From Candidatus Angelobacter sp. Gp1-AA117 (GTDB lineage Bacteria; Acidobacteriota; Terriglobia; Terriglobales; Acidobacteriaceae): DNA of 53,428 nt. Positions within the stretch are counted from its first letter, which is position 1. Each line of letters begins with the position of its first letter. Below are positions 1 through 11,800 of the stretch, piece after piece. The notes under the pieces are model-generated. The model ran no database searches, was not told where the DNA came from, and saw only the letters and a list, made by a program, of their open reading frames with translations. The stretch lies in NCBI GenBank assembly GCA_003223515.1, contig QHVI01000031.1:1-53428 (forward strand). Direction: 5' to 3'. A program made the translations under genes and the position numbers.

Positions 1-2
1 GC

Positions 3-2666
3 ACGGGTCAGCAGATGACTGATTATGCGGGCAATGCGCTCGCCAATCAGAGCTATACCTTCACGGCCTCGTCTGTGGCTGATACGACTACGCTGCAAGT
101 TTTACAGGTCAGCCCACGAGACACGCTTACCCAGGCTCCCACCAATAGCCGGGTAACGCTGCTGTTCAACAAACCGGTGGCGGCACAAAGTATTTTGAAT
201 GCGGCGCAGACGATATTGGCCAGTGCCGGAATTCCGGTGCCGGTGTTTGTGGGATTCCTCAACAGCAACCAGGAAGTGGTGCTGACGCCGGTGAACCCGC
301 TGGCCTCCAACAGCACCTACACGATCACGGTTGCCGGAATCCAGGATGTAGCAGGGAACGCGATGACCGGCCCGGTAACGACCAGCTTCACGACTGGTAC
401 AGAAGCCGACCTGATTCGTCCGGGCGTGACGCTGGTAGATCCGGTGAACGGGGCGGCAGGGGTGGAGACCAATGCGCTGATCCGGTTGCAGTTCAGCGAG
501 CGCATTGATCCCGTTTCTGTAAACAATGGCACGATCCAGGTATGGCCGAACAGCACCGGAGTACCGATCAGCGGGACAGCGACAGCATCCGCTGATGGGT
601 TAAGCGCAACCTTCTTCACCAGCGCCTTGTTGCCCTCCACCGCTTTCACAGTACGGGTAAACACCAGCGGTATTACCGATCTGGCCGGCAACGGAATTAA
701 CTTCTTCCAGAGTGGATTTACGACAGGAACTGCACCCGATACCATCCCGCCAACGGGTGTGCTGTTTGTAAGCCCGCAGGACGGGGCTGCCGGAGTGCCG
801 CTGAACGCGCGCATCTCGGTGCAATTCAGCGAGCCCATGAGTTCGGTGAGCATGCTGTTGAATTCGGTGGTGGTTACGGCGGCGGGCGGAGCACAGGTGC
901 CGGGAAGCATCGGCATCAGTTCCGACCACACCATCATGACGCTGTTCCCCTCCAGCCTGCTGGCTCCAAACACCAGCTACACGGTAAGCGTGAGCGGAGT
1001 GCAGGACGTGAGCGGGAACGTGGCGCCGCCGTTCAGCAGCGGCTTCAGTACGGGAACAACAACGGTGACTGCACGGCCCAGTGTGACACTGGTAGACCCG
1101 GCGAACGGGGCCACAGGAGTGGAAACCAATGCGCTGATCCGGTTGCAGTTCAGCGAGCGCATTGATCCCGTTTCTGTAAACAATGGCACGATCCAGGTAT
1201 GGCCGAACAGCACCGGAGTACCGATCAGCGGGACAGCGACAGCATCCGCCGATGGGTTAAGCGCAACCTTCTTCACCAGTGCCTTGCTGCCCTCCACCGC
1301 TTACACGGTACGGGTAAACACCAGCGGGATTGCCGATCTGGCAGGCAACGGAGTCAACTTCTTCCAGAGCGGCTTTACCACTGGAACCGCGTCAGATACG
1401 GATGTACCGACGGGCATCATCTTTGTGAGTCCCCAAGACGGCGCAGCCGGAGTGCCCGTGAATGCGCGCATCTCCGTGCAATTCAGCGAACCGATGAGTT
1501 CGGTGAGCATGCTCTCAAACCCAGTGACCGTGATCGCGGCAGGAGGAGCAACGGTGGCCGGGAGCATCGGCATCAGCTCCGACCATACGGCCATGACATT
1601 GTTTCCCTCCAGCCCACTGGCTCCAAGCACCAGTTACACGGTACACGTGAGCGGGGTGCAGGACGTGAGCGGGAGCGTGGCGCCACCCTTCACTAGCAGC
1701 TTCACCACAGCAGCTTCGACCGCTGCTGATCTCATCCGTCCTAGCGTAATTTCCGTCAGCCCGGCGAACGGTGCGGGCGGCGTAGCCGCTAATAGCACTG
1801 TAGTGTGGACTTTCAGCGAGCCTGTGGATCCCACGACAGTGAACATCAACAACATTTTCGTTTTCGTCAACAATACCGGTGTTCATGTTGCAGGCACATA
1901 CGCCGTGAATGGAGCAGTGGTGAGGTTTACTCCTGCGACATCATTTGTAAACAGTACAGGGTTTTCCACCCAGGTGAACGGTGGTGTGCTGGATCTGGCT
2001 GGTAATACAGCTAATTTCATTCAAACCAGCTTCACCACAGCGGGACCGAGTTCAAGCATAACCAATGCGCCGCCTCCGTTGCGTCCGGTCAATGCCACGC
2101 TAGACTCCACAAACCCGCTCTCAACCGGTTTGATGGGGCTGTTTTTGATGAACGAGGGGAATGGGAGCACTGACAAGAACCTGGTCAACAGCAAACTTGC
2201 CGCGTTCGCAGGAACGAATGTGCCAACGTGGAATTTTGCGGATCCCTCCATGGTGTTCAATGGCGGCGGATCACTCGCCAGCTATCTGGATGCTGGTACT
2301 GACCTTGCTTTTGATCAGTTGCCCACGAGCCAGATCACAATTGTTGCAAAAATCTTTGTAAATCAGGTCGCTGCGGCTGGTGTATGTGAGAAGAATGACA
2401 ACAACATAACCGATTCAGGATTCGTCTTCGGATGGGACAGCAGTGGCTCTCTTCGCCTCACAGTAGAGAAGAGTACTCAGGATATGAGGGTGGCGAGTGC
2501 TACCGGAGTGATTCCCGCCGGTCAGTGGATACAGGTGGCATTTACCTGGGATGGAACGAGCGGAGTGAGTTCGGCAGCGCACCTGTTCTTCAACGCTGTC
2601 TATAAAGGCCGCATTCTTTCCACGGCGGAGATGGTCCAGTTGGACGGACAGCTTCCCATCAAGTGA
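3..2666 (+). CDS. Ig-like (SbsA/Big_5 type) repeat protein with C-terminal LamG-like domain, 5' truncated
   Basis: The frame is open to the left edge, so the gene begins outside the window; the first internal ATG is at 15. About six Ig-like modules of roughly 105 residues are visible, each opening with a phrase such as VSPQDGAAGVPLNARISVQF and closing with a DLAGN or DVSGN motif followed by FTTG. This is the usual form of bacterial SbsA-type Ig domains in secreted or surface proteins. Two consecutive modules are duplicated almost exactly (period 657 bp). From about 2100 the protein changes to a concanavalin/LamG-like domain (GLMGLFLMNEGNG, ITIVAKIFV, WIQVAFTWDG). That domain looks shortened: HLFFN runs directly into the usual closing strand AVYKGRILS. 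The giant Rhs gene follows 170 bp downstream on the same strand. The likely role is an extracellular adhesin or scaffold; ligand unknown. Confidence 0.8.
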   Translation, partial: TGQQMTDYAGNALANQSYTFTASSVADTTTLQVLQVSPRDTLTQAPTNSRVTLLFNKPVAAQSILNAAQTILASAGIPVPVFVGFLNSNQEVVLTPVNPLASNSTYTITVAGIQDVAGNAMTGPVTTSFTTGTEADLIRPGVTLVDPVNGAAGVETNALIRLQFSERIDPVSVNNGTIQVWPNSTGVPISGTATASADGLSATFFTSALLPSTAFTVRVNTSGITDLAGNGINFFQSGFTTGTAPDTIPPTGVLFVSPQDGAAGVPLNARISVQFSEPMSSVSMLLNSVVVTAAGGAQVPGSIGISSDHTIMTLFPSSLLAPNTSYTVSVSGVQDVSGNVAPPFSSGFSTGTTTVTARPSVTLVDPANGATGVETNALIRLQFSERIDPVSVNNGTIQVWPNSTGVPISGTATASADGLSATFFTSALLPSTAYTVRVNTSGIADLAGNGVNFFQSGFTTGTASDTDVPTGIIFVSPQDGAAGVPVNARISVQFSEPMSSVSMLSNPVTVIAAGGATVAGSIGISSDHTAMTLFPSSPLAPSTSYTVHVSGVQDVSGSVAPPFTSSFTTAASTAADLIRPSVISVSPANGAGGVAANSTVVWTFSEPVDPTTVNINNIFVFVNNTGVHVAGTYAVNGAVVRFTPATSFVNSTGFSTQVNGGVLDLAGNTANFIQTSFTTAGPSSSITNAPPPLRPVNATLDSTNPLSTGLMGLFLMNEGNGSTDKNLVNSKLAAFAGTNVPTWNFADPSMVFNGGGSLASYLDAGTDLAFDQLPTSQITIVAKIFVNQVAAAGVCEKNDNNITDSGFVFGWDSSGSLRLTVEKSTQDMRVASATGVIPAGQWIQVAFTWDGTSGVSSAAHLFFNAVYKGRILSTAEMVQLDGQLPIK
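419..1732 (+). repeat. 657-bp in-gene tandem duplication (two copies)
   Basis: The segment starting near 419 recurs near 1076 with a shift of exactly 657 bp (219 codons): GCGCTGATCC is at 474 and again at 1131. Long stretches are identical at the DNA level, for example the part encoding ERIDPVSVNNGTIQVWPNST, with scattered substitutions elsewhere. Each copy encodes two Ig-like modules. The frame is preserved. Confidence 0.85.
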
Positions 2667-2836
2667 TGGAGAAGCGAGACAAGTTTGATCGTGCTGCGGC
2701 AAGTTGAGCGTGCTCCTTACCGCAACGGATAGCGAGACTGATTCAGGAACAATCACGCGGGTAGTTTCCGCGTAATAGATGCAAGTTGCGGAGGGACAGG
2801 TGTGCTGTCTCTCTTGGACAGGAGAAGTTTATCTCA

Positions 2837-5800
2837 ATGCGGAACCCGGCTAAGCGCGCGTTGTTACTGTTCGCCAGGAAGGCCTGCGCTCTCTTATTAG
2901 CATATTGCTTCTTTGCTACCTCAGTGTGGTCACTCACCATGCCTATGGGCGGGCAGGCTGTCCGCCGTCCGGTGATGTGGACTTCTTTGAGTGGATCAGG
3001 GCTTAACGAAGTCAACCATGCGCTGACGCACGGACATTCCATCGCGAATGCCGGGATCCAACAGGCCCTGCCGAATCTTTCCGGACTCAAGACTCCCATG
3101 ATGCCGCTTACAATGCAGGCCACAGGAGGAGCAACAGCCACCGTCGGGTTCTTTGGGCCACAGCAGTATGTTCGCACTACCGGCAACCCCAATACTTATA
3201 CGACCACGGTACAAGTCCCCGCATGGGTGGGATCACCTTTTAATTTGCATATCCAAAGCGGCGAGGCAGATGGTACGGACCGCGTTTCTTCCGCCACCAT
3301 CACCGTCAACAATACCCAGGTTGCCGTTCCTTCGGACTTCAACCAGAACGTTTTTACGCTCGACCGCAGCGTCACTCTCACGCCTGTGACCACCATGGTA
3401 GTAACGTTAGCGAGCAAGCCTGGATCATATCTCCGCATTAATCTCGGCGGCACGAGCCATGACCATACGCCTCCGCTGCTGACGATTGCGGTCCCGGTCA
3501 CGAATTCAGCCATCAACACACCCCAGGCCCATCTGGATCTGCATTATCAGGACCTCCCCGGAGCAGGCGAAACCGCAGCTTCAGGCGTGAATACCACCAC
3601 CTTGCAGGTTTTGCTGGATGGCGTAGACCGCACCAGCCTTTTTGTGAAGCGTTCGGATGAGGCCACTGCCGATCTTCCTGCATCTCTGGCCCTGAGTCCT
3701 GGTCCGCACACGCTCAGCACTTCCATCAAAGACAATGCCGGAAATACAGCCCAGTCCACGTCACAGTTCCAACTGGATGTGACGCCGCCGTCATTGCAGA
3801 TTCTGCAACCGGCTGCGGGCGCATATCTCAACACGACTACACCCCAGATTCAGCTTGCGTACAGCGATAACTTTGCCATTGATTCCTCTACGTTGCGCGT
3901 AAGTATCAATGGCGTAGACCGCACCTCGGCTTTCACCACTACCGCCACCGGGGCCACTGCTGTTCTGGGAACTCCGCTGGCCACCGGCCCCAATAGCATT
4001 GTCGCCACCATCGCCGATAAGGCGGGAAATCACGTCAGCGCGTCTGCCTCCTTCAATGTAGATACTGCGGCGCCGGTGATTACCATCCTGCACCCTGCGC
4101 CGGGGACCCGGCACGGATCGTCAACTGTGGAGTTTTCTGTCCAGTTCACTGACGATCAGGCCATTGATGCAAATACTTTGCAGGTAAATGTGGATGGCGC
4201 AGCGCTGGGCCTTACTTTGAACCAGAATGTGGCCTCCGGTACCAGCACCCTCGGCGATGGAAGCCACACGGTCACAGCCACCATTAAAGACAAGGCAGGG
4301 AACCAGGGCAGCGCTACCTCCACGTTCATCGTTGACACCGCCATCCCTGACATTCACATCACACAGCCCGCGCCCGGGGCCATTCTGAACACCGGCAGCG
4401 TGCAGGTGCAGGTGTTCTATGGTGACAACACCGCCGTGAATGCTTCCTCATTGCAGGTTTCACTAGATGGCGTGAACGTCACATCTTCCCTGTCGATAAC
4501 GGGCACGGCTGCGTCGGGCCTGCTGCAAGGATCCCTGGCGGAGGGCAATCACACCATTGCCGCACAGATTACCAGTCAGACTGGAAACACCGGTCAAACC
4601 AGTTCCACCTTCCTGATTGATACAATCAGGCCGCAACTCACCATTCTTTCTCCCCTGGGAGCGATCAATACCCGTACACCCAGCGCGGTTGCCCAATATT
4701 CCGATTCGGGTTCAGGCATTAACGTCAATTCCGTACATGTGTTGGTTGACGGAACTGACGTGACCTCCAGCTTCAGCATTGGAGCCAGTTCGGTTCAAGG
4801 CGTATTTTCAGCGGCGCTTTCGGAAGGGACCCATCAGTTGCGGGTGACAGTGGCTGACCGCGCTGGAAATGTTGCGGAACAGTCAGCGGCCTTCCAGGTG
4901 GATGTGACGGCTCCAACTGCGGCCTTCACCTCTCCTGCTGATAATGCTTTTACCAACAACCTGACGCCGGCGGTGGTCTTGACCTACTCCGATGCGCTTT
5001 CAGGCGTTGATGCAAATTCCATTCACATCTTCCTGCAACCGTTGAATGGGGCCGAGAGCGAGATCACCTCTTCATTCACATTAGGAGTGAGTCAGGTTTC
5101 AGGGACTATTTCCACGCCTTTGGCTGCCGGGACCTACCACCTGCGTGCCCAGGTTGCAGACAAGGCCGGGAATATCACGAATGCCGAATCAGCGTTTGCC
5201 GTAGATACCACGCCGCCGGCCTACAACATCGAGGTTCCCGCCGCTAACGCTCTCCTGAAAACAGCTACGCCCAGCTTTGTGGTGACCTACCAAGACGACA
5301 GCAGCGGAGTTGATCCCCACCAGTTCGCGTTGCGCGTGGATGGAACAGACCACACCGCCGGCATGAGCGCCAACGAGACTGGCGCCTCAGGAGCATTGCA
5401 GGCTAGCGAGGCTTTGAGTGAAGGCCCGCACCAGGTGGAAGTTACGGTAATTGATCGCGCGGGAAATCAGGCGGCGGTAGTGCCGCAGCCGTTCTTTGTG
5501 GACACCATAGCTCCCGCCATCAGCATCACTGCGCCTCCGGCGGCAGCTTTTACCAGCAATAACCGGCTGCCGATTGCGGTTTCATATTCTGACTCCGGCA
5601 GCGGAATTGACGTCACTTCGTTCCGCATCTCCATCGATGGCGTAGACCATACGGCGGAGTTCACCGCCATGAATACCGGAGCGAGCGGCGCTCCGGTAGC
5701 TTCCCTGGCAGATGGACCGCATTCCATCGCTGTACGCGTGAGTGATTTTGCCGGAAATACAGCTACGGCAACATCATCGTTTGTGGTGGATACCATTCCG

Positions 5801-8800
5801 CCGCAGATCACTATTACCCAGCCTGTAGATGGAGTGTTTACCAATGCTGTCTCCCTGATCGTGAGCGGCTCAGTGCTGGATGCTTCGCCAGTCGTCGTTA
5901 CCGTTGAAGGTGCAAATGTCCCGCTTCAGGGCAGTACCTTTACTTCAGCGGCGATCAACCTGGGTGCAAATGGGCCTCAGGTACTGCACATCGTTGCCAC
6001 CGATGCCGCGGGCAACAGCTCCACCACAATTCTCACGGTGAAAATCGACCGCACGTCCCCGGTAATCTCCGGGACTATTACGCCTGCTCCGAATGCGGCG
6101 GGATGGAACAATACTGCCGTCACCGTGACTTTTGCATGCAGCGATGCTGACTCTGGGATCGCCACCTGTCCCGCGCCTGTTCCTGTCGATGTCGAAGGGA
6201 CCAACCAGTCCATCACCGGGACCTCGGTAGACAATGCGGGGAATACAGCCCAGGCGCTAGTCAAGGTCAGCATCGACAAGACCCCGCCGCTGATTACATC
6301 GACCCCTGCGCCGCCACCTAATGCAGCCGGGTGGAACATCAGCGATGTCACAGTTTCCTATGCCTGCTCTGACAACCTGTCCGGGGTAGTGGCCTGCCCT
6401 GCGCCGCAGGTGGTAAGCGCGGAAGGAAAGGCGGAGCAGATTACCGCCACCGTGAGCGATCAGGCAGGCAATACCGCCGCTTCCACGGTGGTTTTGAACA
6501 TTGAGAAGACTGCACCGCTGATCAGCGCGCTGCTTGCACCTGCGGCCAATGCGGCTGGCTGGAACAAGACCGATGTTTCGGTCAGCTTCAATTGCACGCC
6601 CAGCGTGTCAGACATCTTGAGCTGCCCGCCCCCGGTTGCGGTCATGACTGAAGGCAAAGCGCAGAGCGTCTCCGGATCAGTTACGGATCAGGCAGGCAAA
6701 TCGGGCACTGCCACCGCCATCATCAATATTGATAAGACGCCTCCGCTGATCAGCGCCAACACTGCACCCGCTCCCAATTCGGCAGGCTGGAACAATACCG
6801 ATGTGGTGATCAGTTATCTGTGTTCTGACAGCTTGTCAGGAATTGCGGTGTGCCCGCCGCCGGCTACGGTTTCGGCAGAAGGCGCAAATGAAAACGTTAC
6901 CGCCCAGGCTGTTGACCAGGCCGGAAACACCGCTGTGTTTGCCAACACTCTGAATATTGATAAAACTCCACCGGCAATCACTGCCTCAGCGGCCCCTCCG
7001 CCCAACGGCGCTGGCTGGAACAACGCCAATGTCACGGTGAGCTATAGCTGCACAGACAATCTCTCCGGAGTGGCCAGTTGTCCATCATCGGCGCTTGTCG
7101 CCTCTGAAGGCCAGAACCAGAACATCTCCGGACAGGCCACAGACGTAGCCGGTAACGTAGCCACCGGCAGCATTACGATCAGTATCGATAAGACCCCGCC
7201 CAGCATCGTTCAGATTTCTACTCCGGACCATATCTCCCGGCTGCATAGCGGCCAGATCAGCGTGACCGTGGATGACAACTTCAGCGTGCAGCAGGTGGTC
7301 ATCAACGTAAATGGAGCAGCATTAGGGACGTTCACCAGCGCTCCCTATCAAGCCAGCTTGTCGGTTCCTGCTGGAGCCAATCCCGGAGACACCCTTACCG
7401 TCAGTGTGCAGGCCACTGACCAGGCCGGAAATGTGCAGACAGCTTCGCGTGGCGTGCGTGTGGCCGCCGATGGCGTAGTTGTGGGACAGGTACTCTCCGA
7501 TGTGACCAGCTTCCCGGTGCAGGGCGCGAGCGTTCAGGCCATTGCCAAGACCGGTCTTGCCGATCAGACCGATACTCGTGGTCGCTATTCACTGCAAGTC
7601 AGCGATTCCCATCTGTTCGTGAATGTGAGCAGCCCCGGCAGCACCACCGTAGAACGTGAAGTGTTTGTGCAGGAAGGAGTGGGCACCGTCCCGGTTGACG
7701 CGCGTGTCACGCCCCTTGCTGCTCCGGTGCCGGTGGGTTCGGCAGGTGGAACGGTTAAATCGGGCAACGTGGCTCTCTCAATTCCAGCAGGGACGGTGAT
7801 GGACGGAACCACCATGCAGCTAACGTCCCTCTCCGGACAGGGTTTGCCCGGACTGCTGCCTCTGGGATGGTCGCCCATCGCGGCTTTCGATGTCCGTGCT
7901 AGTTCATCTGTAGCCAACATTTCCGCAACCGTCACACAGCTTCCCAATGTGGTCTCGCATCTGGTCATCTACGATCCTGCTCTGCACGCCTGGACCATGG
8001 TCAGTCCTAATATTCAGGCCGTGAATGGCAACGCCGGTGTAACGCTGCCTGCTCCCGGAGCTTACGCGCTGGTGGTTCCTGATACGGTTGATCCGCCGAT
8101 TACGGTTCCCAATCCCGGCAACGCCCTGACCGGGATTGACATGCAGGTGCTCTCTCCGTCATCCACCAGCAGTGGCAGTTTGAGTCCTGCCATTCTGCCT
8201 CCTTCGGGCGGCACGGCGACTGCGACGCTCGGAGTGCAAGCGACAAGCTACGTTCCATCGGGCACTGTCATCCAGGCCAACGTTTCAGAAAAATTTTCTT
8301 TGAAGTCCGGAGATGTGGTTTCTGAAGAGAACCGCTCTGAGGACATTGTCTTGTACAACGCCATTGCTCCCACCGGTGCAACTCTGGGCGCAAAGTTCCC
8401 GGTCGTGCCTTCGCGCAAGTTTGCCAACGCTGAATTGCTCACCGGCAAAGTGCACCTTGACATTCTGGCGGGCAGGGAAGGCGTGCGTGGACAGCCCGGT
8501 GGCAGCGGTCCTCTGGTTCTGAGTGATGGGGTGACCACGCTCTCAGTTCCCGGCGGCGCGTTGAGCGAAGACACTGCCATCTCCATTCAAAGCATCACCT
8601 TTGAAGATTTCATTCCAGTCTCCAGCAGCCTGGGCCCGCTACAGGAAGTCGTGGTTGATTTCTCCGGTGAGACGCTCAACACCCCGGCCCAGCTTTCAAC
8701 TTCAGCCACTGGCCTGAACCCGGCGCACAGCTTCCTGCTCACGAAAGTGGAGCGTGTCGATGGCATACCGCGCATCGTGACGGTGGCGCTGGCACAAATC

Positions 8801-11800
8801 TATGGCGCCAATCTCACGTCCGTGGCCTCACCCGGACTTCCGGGAGTGACTGAAGGCGGCGAGTACGTCTTCTATGAGCTTTCCGCTCCTTCCGGATTCA
8901 TACAGGGCACAGTTTCCACCAGCGCCGGAGCAGTGCAGGCGCTTGTACAAACTGATTTGCTCCCGCTGGTAAGCATTACCGGAGCCGATGGACGCTACAT
9001 CCTGCCCGCGCTTTCAGGATCGGCCAACGTAAAGGCTGGCGTGCCGCATACCAACCTCCTGGGTACTGCATCGGTGCAGGTCACGGCTGGCCAGACCACG
9101 CCTCTGGACATCACTCTTTCCGGCACAGTGACCAACGCAGTGGTCTCACCTGCCGATGGTGCTCTCGGTGTCCCGGCAAGCACGGTGATCACGGTCACCA
9201 CCACTGCGCCAATCAATCCGCAATCGATCTCCCAGGGCAATCTGGTGTTGTTGAAGGGCACAGCATCAGCGGGTACGCCGGTAGCCTTGCAACCCTTTGT
9301 GCTCTCCAGTTCAGGCACAGTCCTCTCCTTCGCGCCGCAGAAGAACCTCGATCCAGCCACCCAGTACACGATTCAGGTCTCACGACTGGCAGACAATTTT
9401 GGCAGCGCAGTGATCGTGCCGCCATCCTCATTCACGACCAAGGCAGTAGCGCTCCTTAACTTCGATCCGAATGCGCTAACCTTCAGCTTCCCGGATACCA
9501 ACGGCAACATCCATGTAGGCGCCCCGGCAGGCTCGCTGCCGCCAGGAACCAAAGTCCTCATCATCGATCAGAGCAGCGGTCTCGTGTTGTCACTGACCGC
9601 TTTAAATGATGGATCGGTCTCTGGTGACTTCGTGGGCACCATCAATGATGTGCTGCAGATCACGGTGACAGATCCGAATGGAGCAACAGCAACCTTCACG
9701 AAGAGCCAGTTTATTGCTGCGGATGGCACTGTAGCCGTTGGTCCGGGCGGCGGAACCGTGACAGGACCCGGCGGGGTGGCGATGATCATTCCACAAGGCG
9801 CACTCGACAAAGGAGTAACGTTTAAGGTCGAGGCTTTTGGCCCTGACAAGTTCTCCGAGCGTCCCGACGTGCCAGGCGGTATCTTTGGTGGTGGTTTGAA
9901 GATCACCTCGCCTGGCAGCCCAGCGTTCAAGAAGGAAGTAAAAGTCGCGTTCTCGATGCCGCCCGATGCGCCTCCCGGAGCTTTCTTCCAGGTCTTCAGT
10001 CGCATGCATACGCCAGACAACAGTCAGGTGACATTCGAGGATGTCGACTTCGCCCTTCCGCAGGGCCAGGGATCAACGGCTCAGGTGGTCACGGCCTCAT
10101 TCCCCTACCGAGGTCTGATTGATCTCAATATGCTCTTAGCTCAGGCTGACTTTGAGGGTCAGGTGCTTGACACAGTTTTCAGTGTTCCTCCAGTAGCCGA
10201 GTTGGGACTGGAAGCCGACATGTACCTTATATGGATGGCAAATGACGCGCTGCCCGGTATCTCGCTGGGCGGGTCCATTACAGGGCGTGTTCGCTATGCG
10301 GTCGCGCCTGGAGGCACACTGCCGGATGGAACAGTCAATAAGACAGGAGATAACGTCTTTGTCGGTGTGTCGAATGCCTTTGTGACCGTTGACAGCAACC
10401 CTCCATCCCATGCGGTACCTGCTGGTGCAACGGGAGCCAGGACGCAGCCGGATGGAAGCTTTACCTTCTCTGATCCTCATTACAACGGTGGAACCGTTAA
10501 GGTCATCGCCTACGACGGCAATGGCCACGCCGTGACCACCACCGCCGCTGAAGTAGTGGCACTAACCGACAAAACAGTCAACGACTTTGCCGGTCCGCTT
10601 CTCAAGTACTACAGGAATGTTGCGTTTGCTGACATGGTGGTGCCTGCGCCAGCACCGCCGCCGCCGACTCCTAAGATTGCTATTAGCTTGTTTACACTGG
10701 ACCCAAACGGTCTACGCATTCCCGCGAACGGTTTGATTACTGATGGAACGCCGCTGATTCTCGCTTTCAAAGTGGATAGTTCAATAGCTCAGCCGCCCAA
10801 CGTCACTATCAATGGAGTGCCGTTGGCTGCTCAGCCGGATGCCCCGGATGCCGCCAACGATCCGCTCACGCAGGATTTTAGATTGACGGATAAATTTGTT
10901 TCCTGGGGTTCGGGAATCTACAAAATCGTTGCCACTGGCGTTACCGCCTTTCTGCAAACCGTAACATCCACCAGGAGTTTCCTGGTTGTGGCGGCCGGTG
11001 GCAGCAACAATGATATTAAGGTTGGAATAGCCCCTGAGATTGTCAGTACAAATCCAACTGCCAATACTCAGAAAGTTCCGGTAGATACCTTTGTGCAGGT
11101 GCTATTCAGTGAACCTGTAACCAACCTTCCAGGCAACATCAGCTTGGTCGCAGACGACGGAAGCCCTCTACCTGAGCTGCAACTGAGCGGCATCGATTAC
11201 AGAAATGGCGCGGTCATCAGTTCGCTTGGCTCCGCCGACGCGGTTTCATCGTTGACCATTCGGCCTGTCTCCGGCCTGAAGTTCGGCGTGCATTACACCA
11301 TCCAGGCGACCTCGAACATTAAGGATCTGGACAACGTAGCCGATCCGACAAAACCAGCCTTGAGCCTGATCCAGCCCGCCAGCCCCATCGGCTTTACAAC
11401 CGTCGGACCGCAAGTTCTCGGCGGAACGGATCCGTTTTCTTCCACGCGTGTCGTGGTCATGGGCGGCCGGGCTTACATAGCCAAACAGGAAAACGCTACG
11501 TTGTCATTCATTCATGCCTACGATCTGACCGATCCTTCTAATCCAATTGAGGTCGGTATGGGCACGGCTGGTTTCATAGGCCGGGCACAGGACAGCGCGG
11601 GCGAGGAAAACGCCTCAGTACTCGGCGGCGGTGATCTGTTGGCCGTGGGCGCTGGCGTGGGCGCATTCGACTTCGGATTGCCTTCTAATCTCTGGCTGTA
11701 TAACGTGGGTGGCGGCCAGATTCAGCGGGTGGGGGCCGTAAGTGTTACCGGGAGCACGGTCAATGAAGGTCAGTTGCTGCGTGTGACCCTGCAAGGCAAC

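Noticed and set aside
317-973. 218-residue minus-strand frame inside the first gene
   Set aside because: It mirrors the repeat-rich Ig gene; the same shadow recurs in each repeat copy, and there is no family sense or ribosome-binding site.
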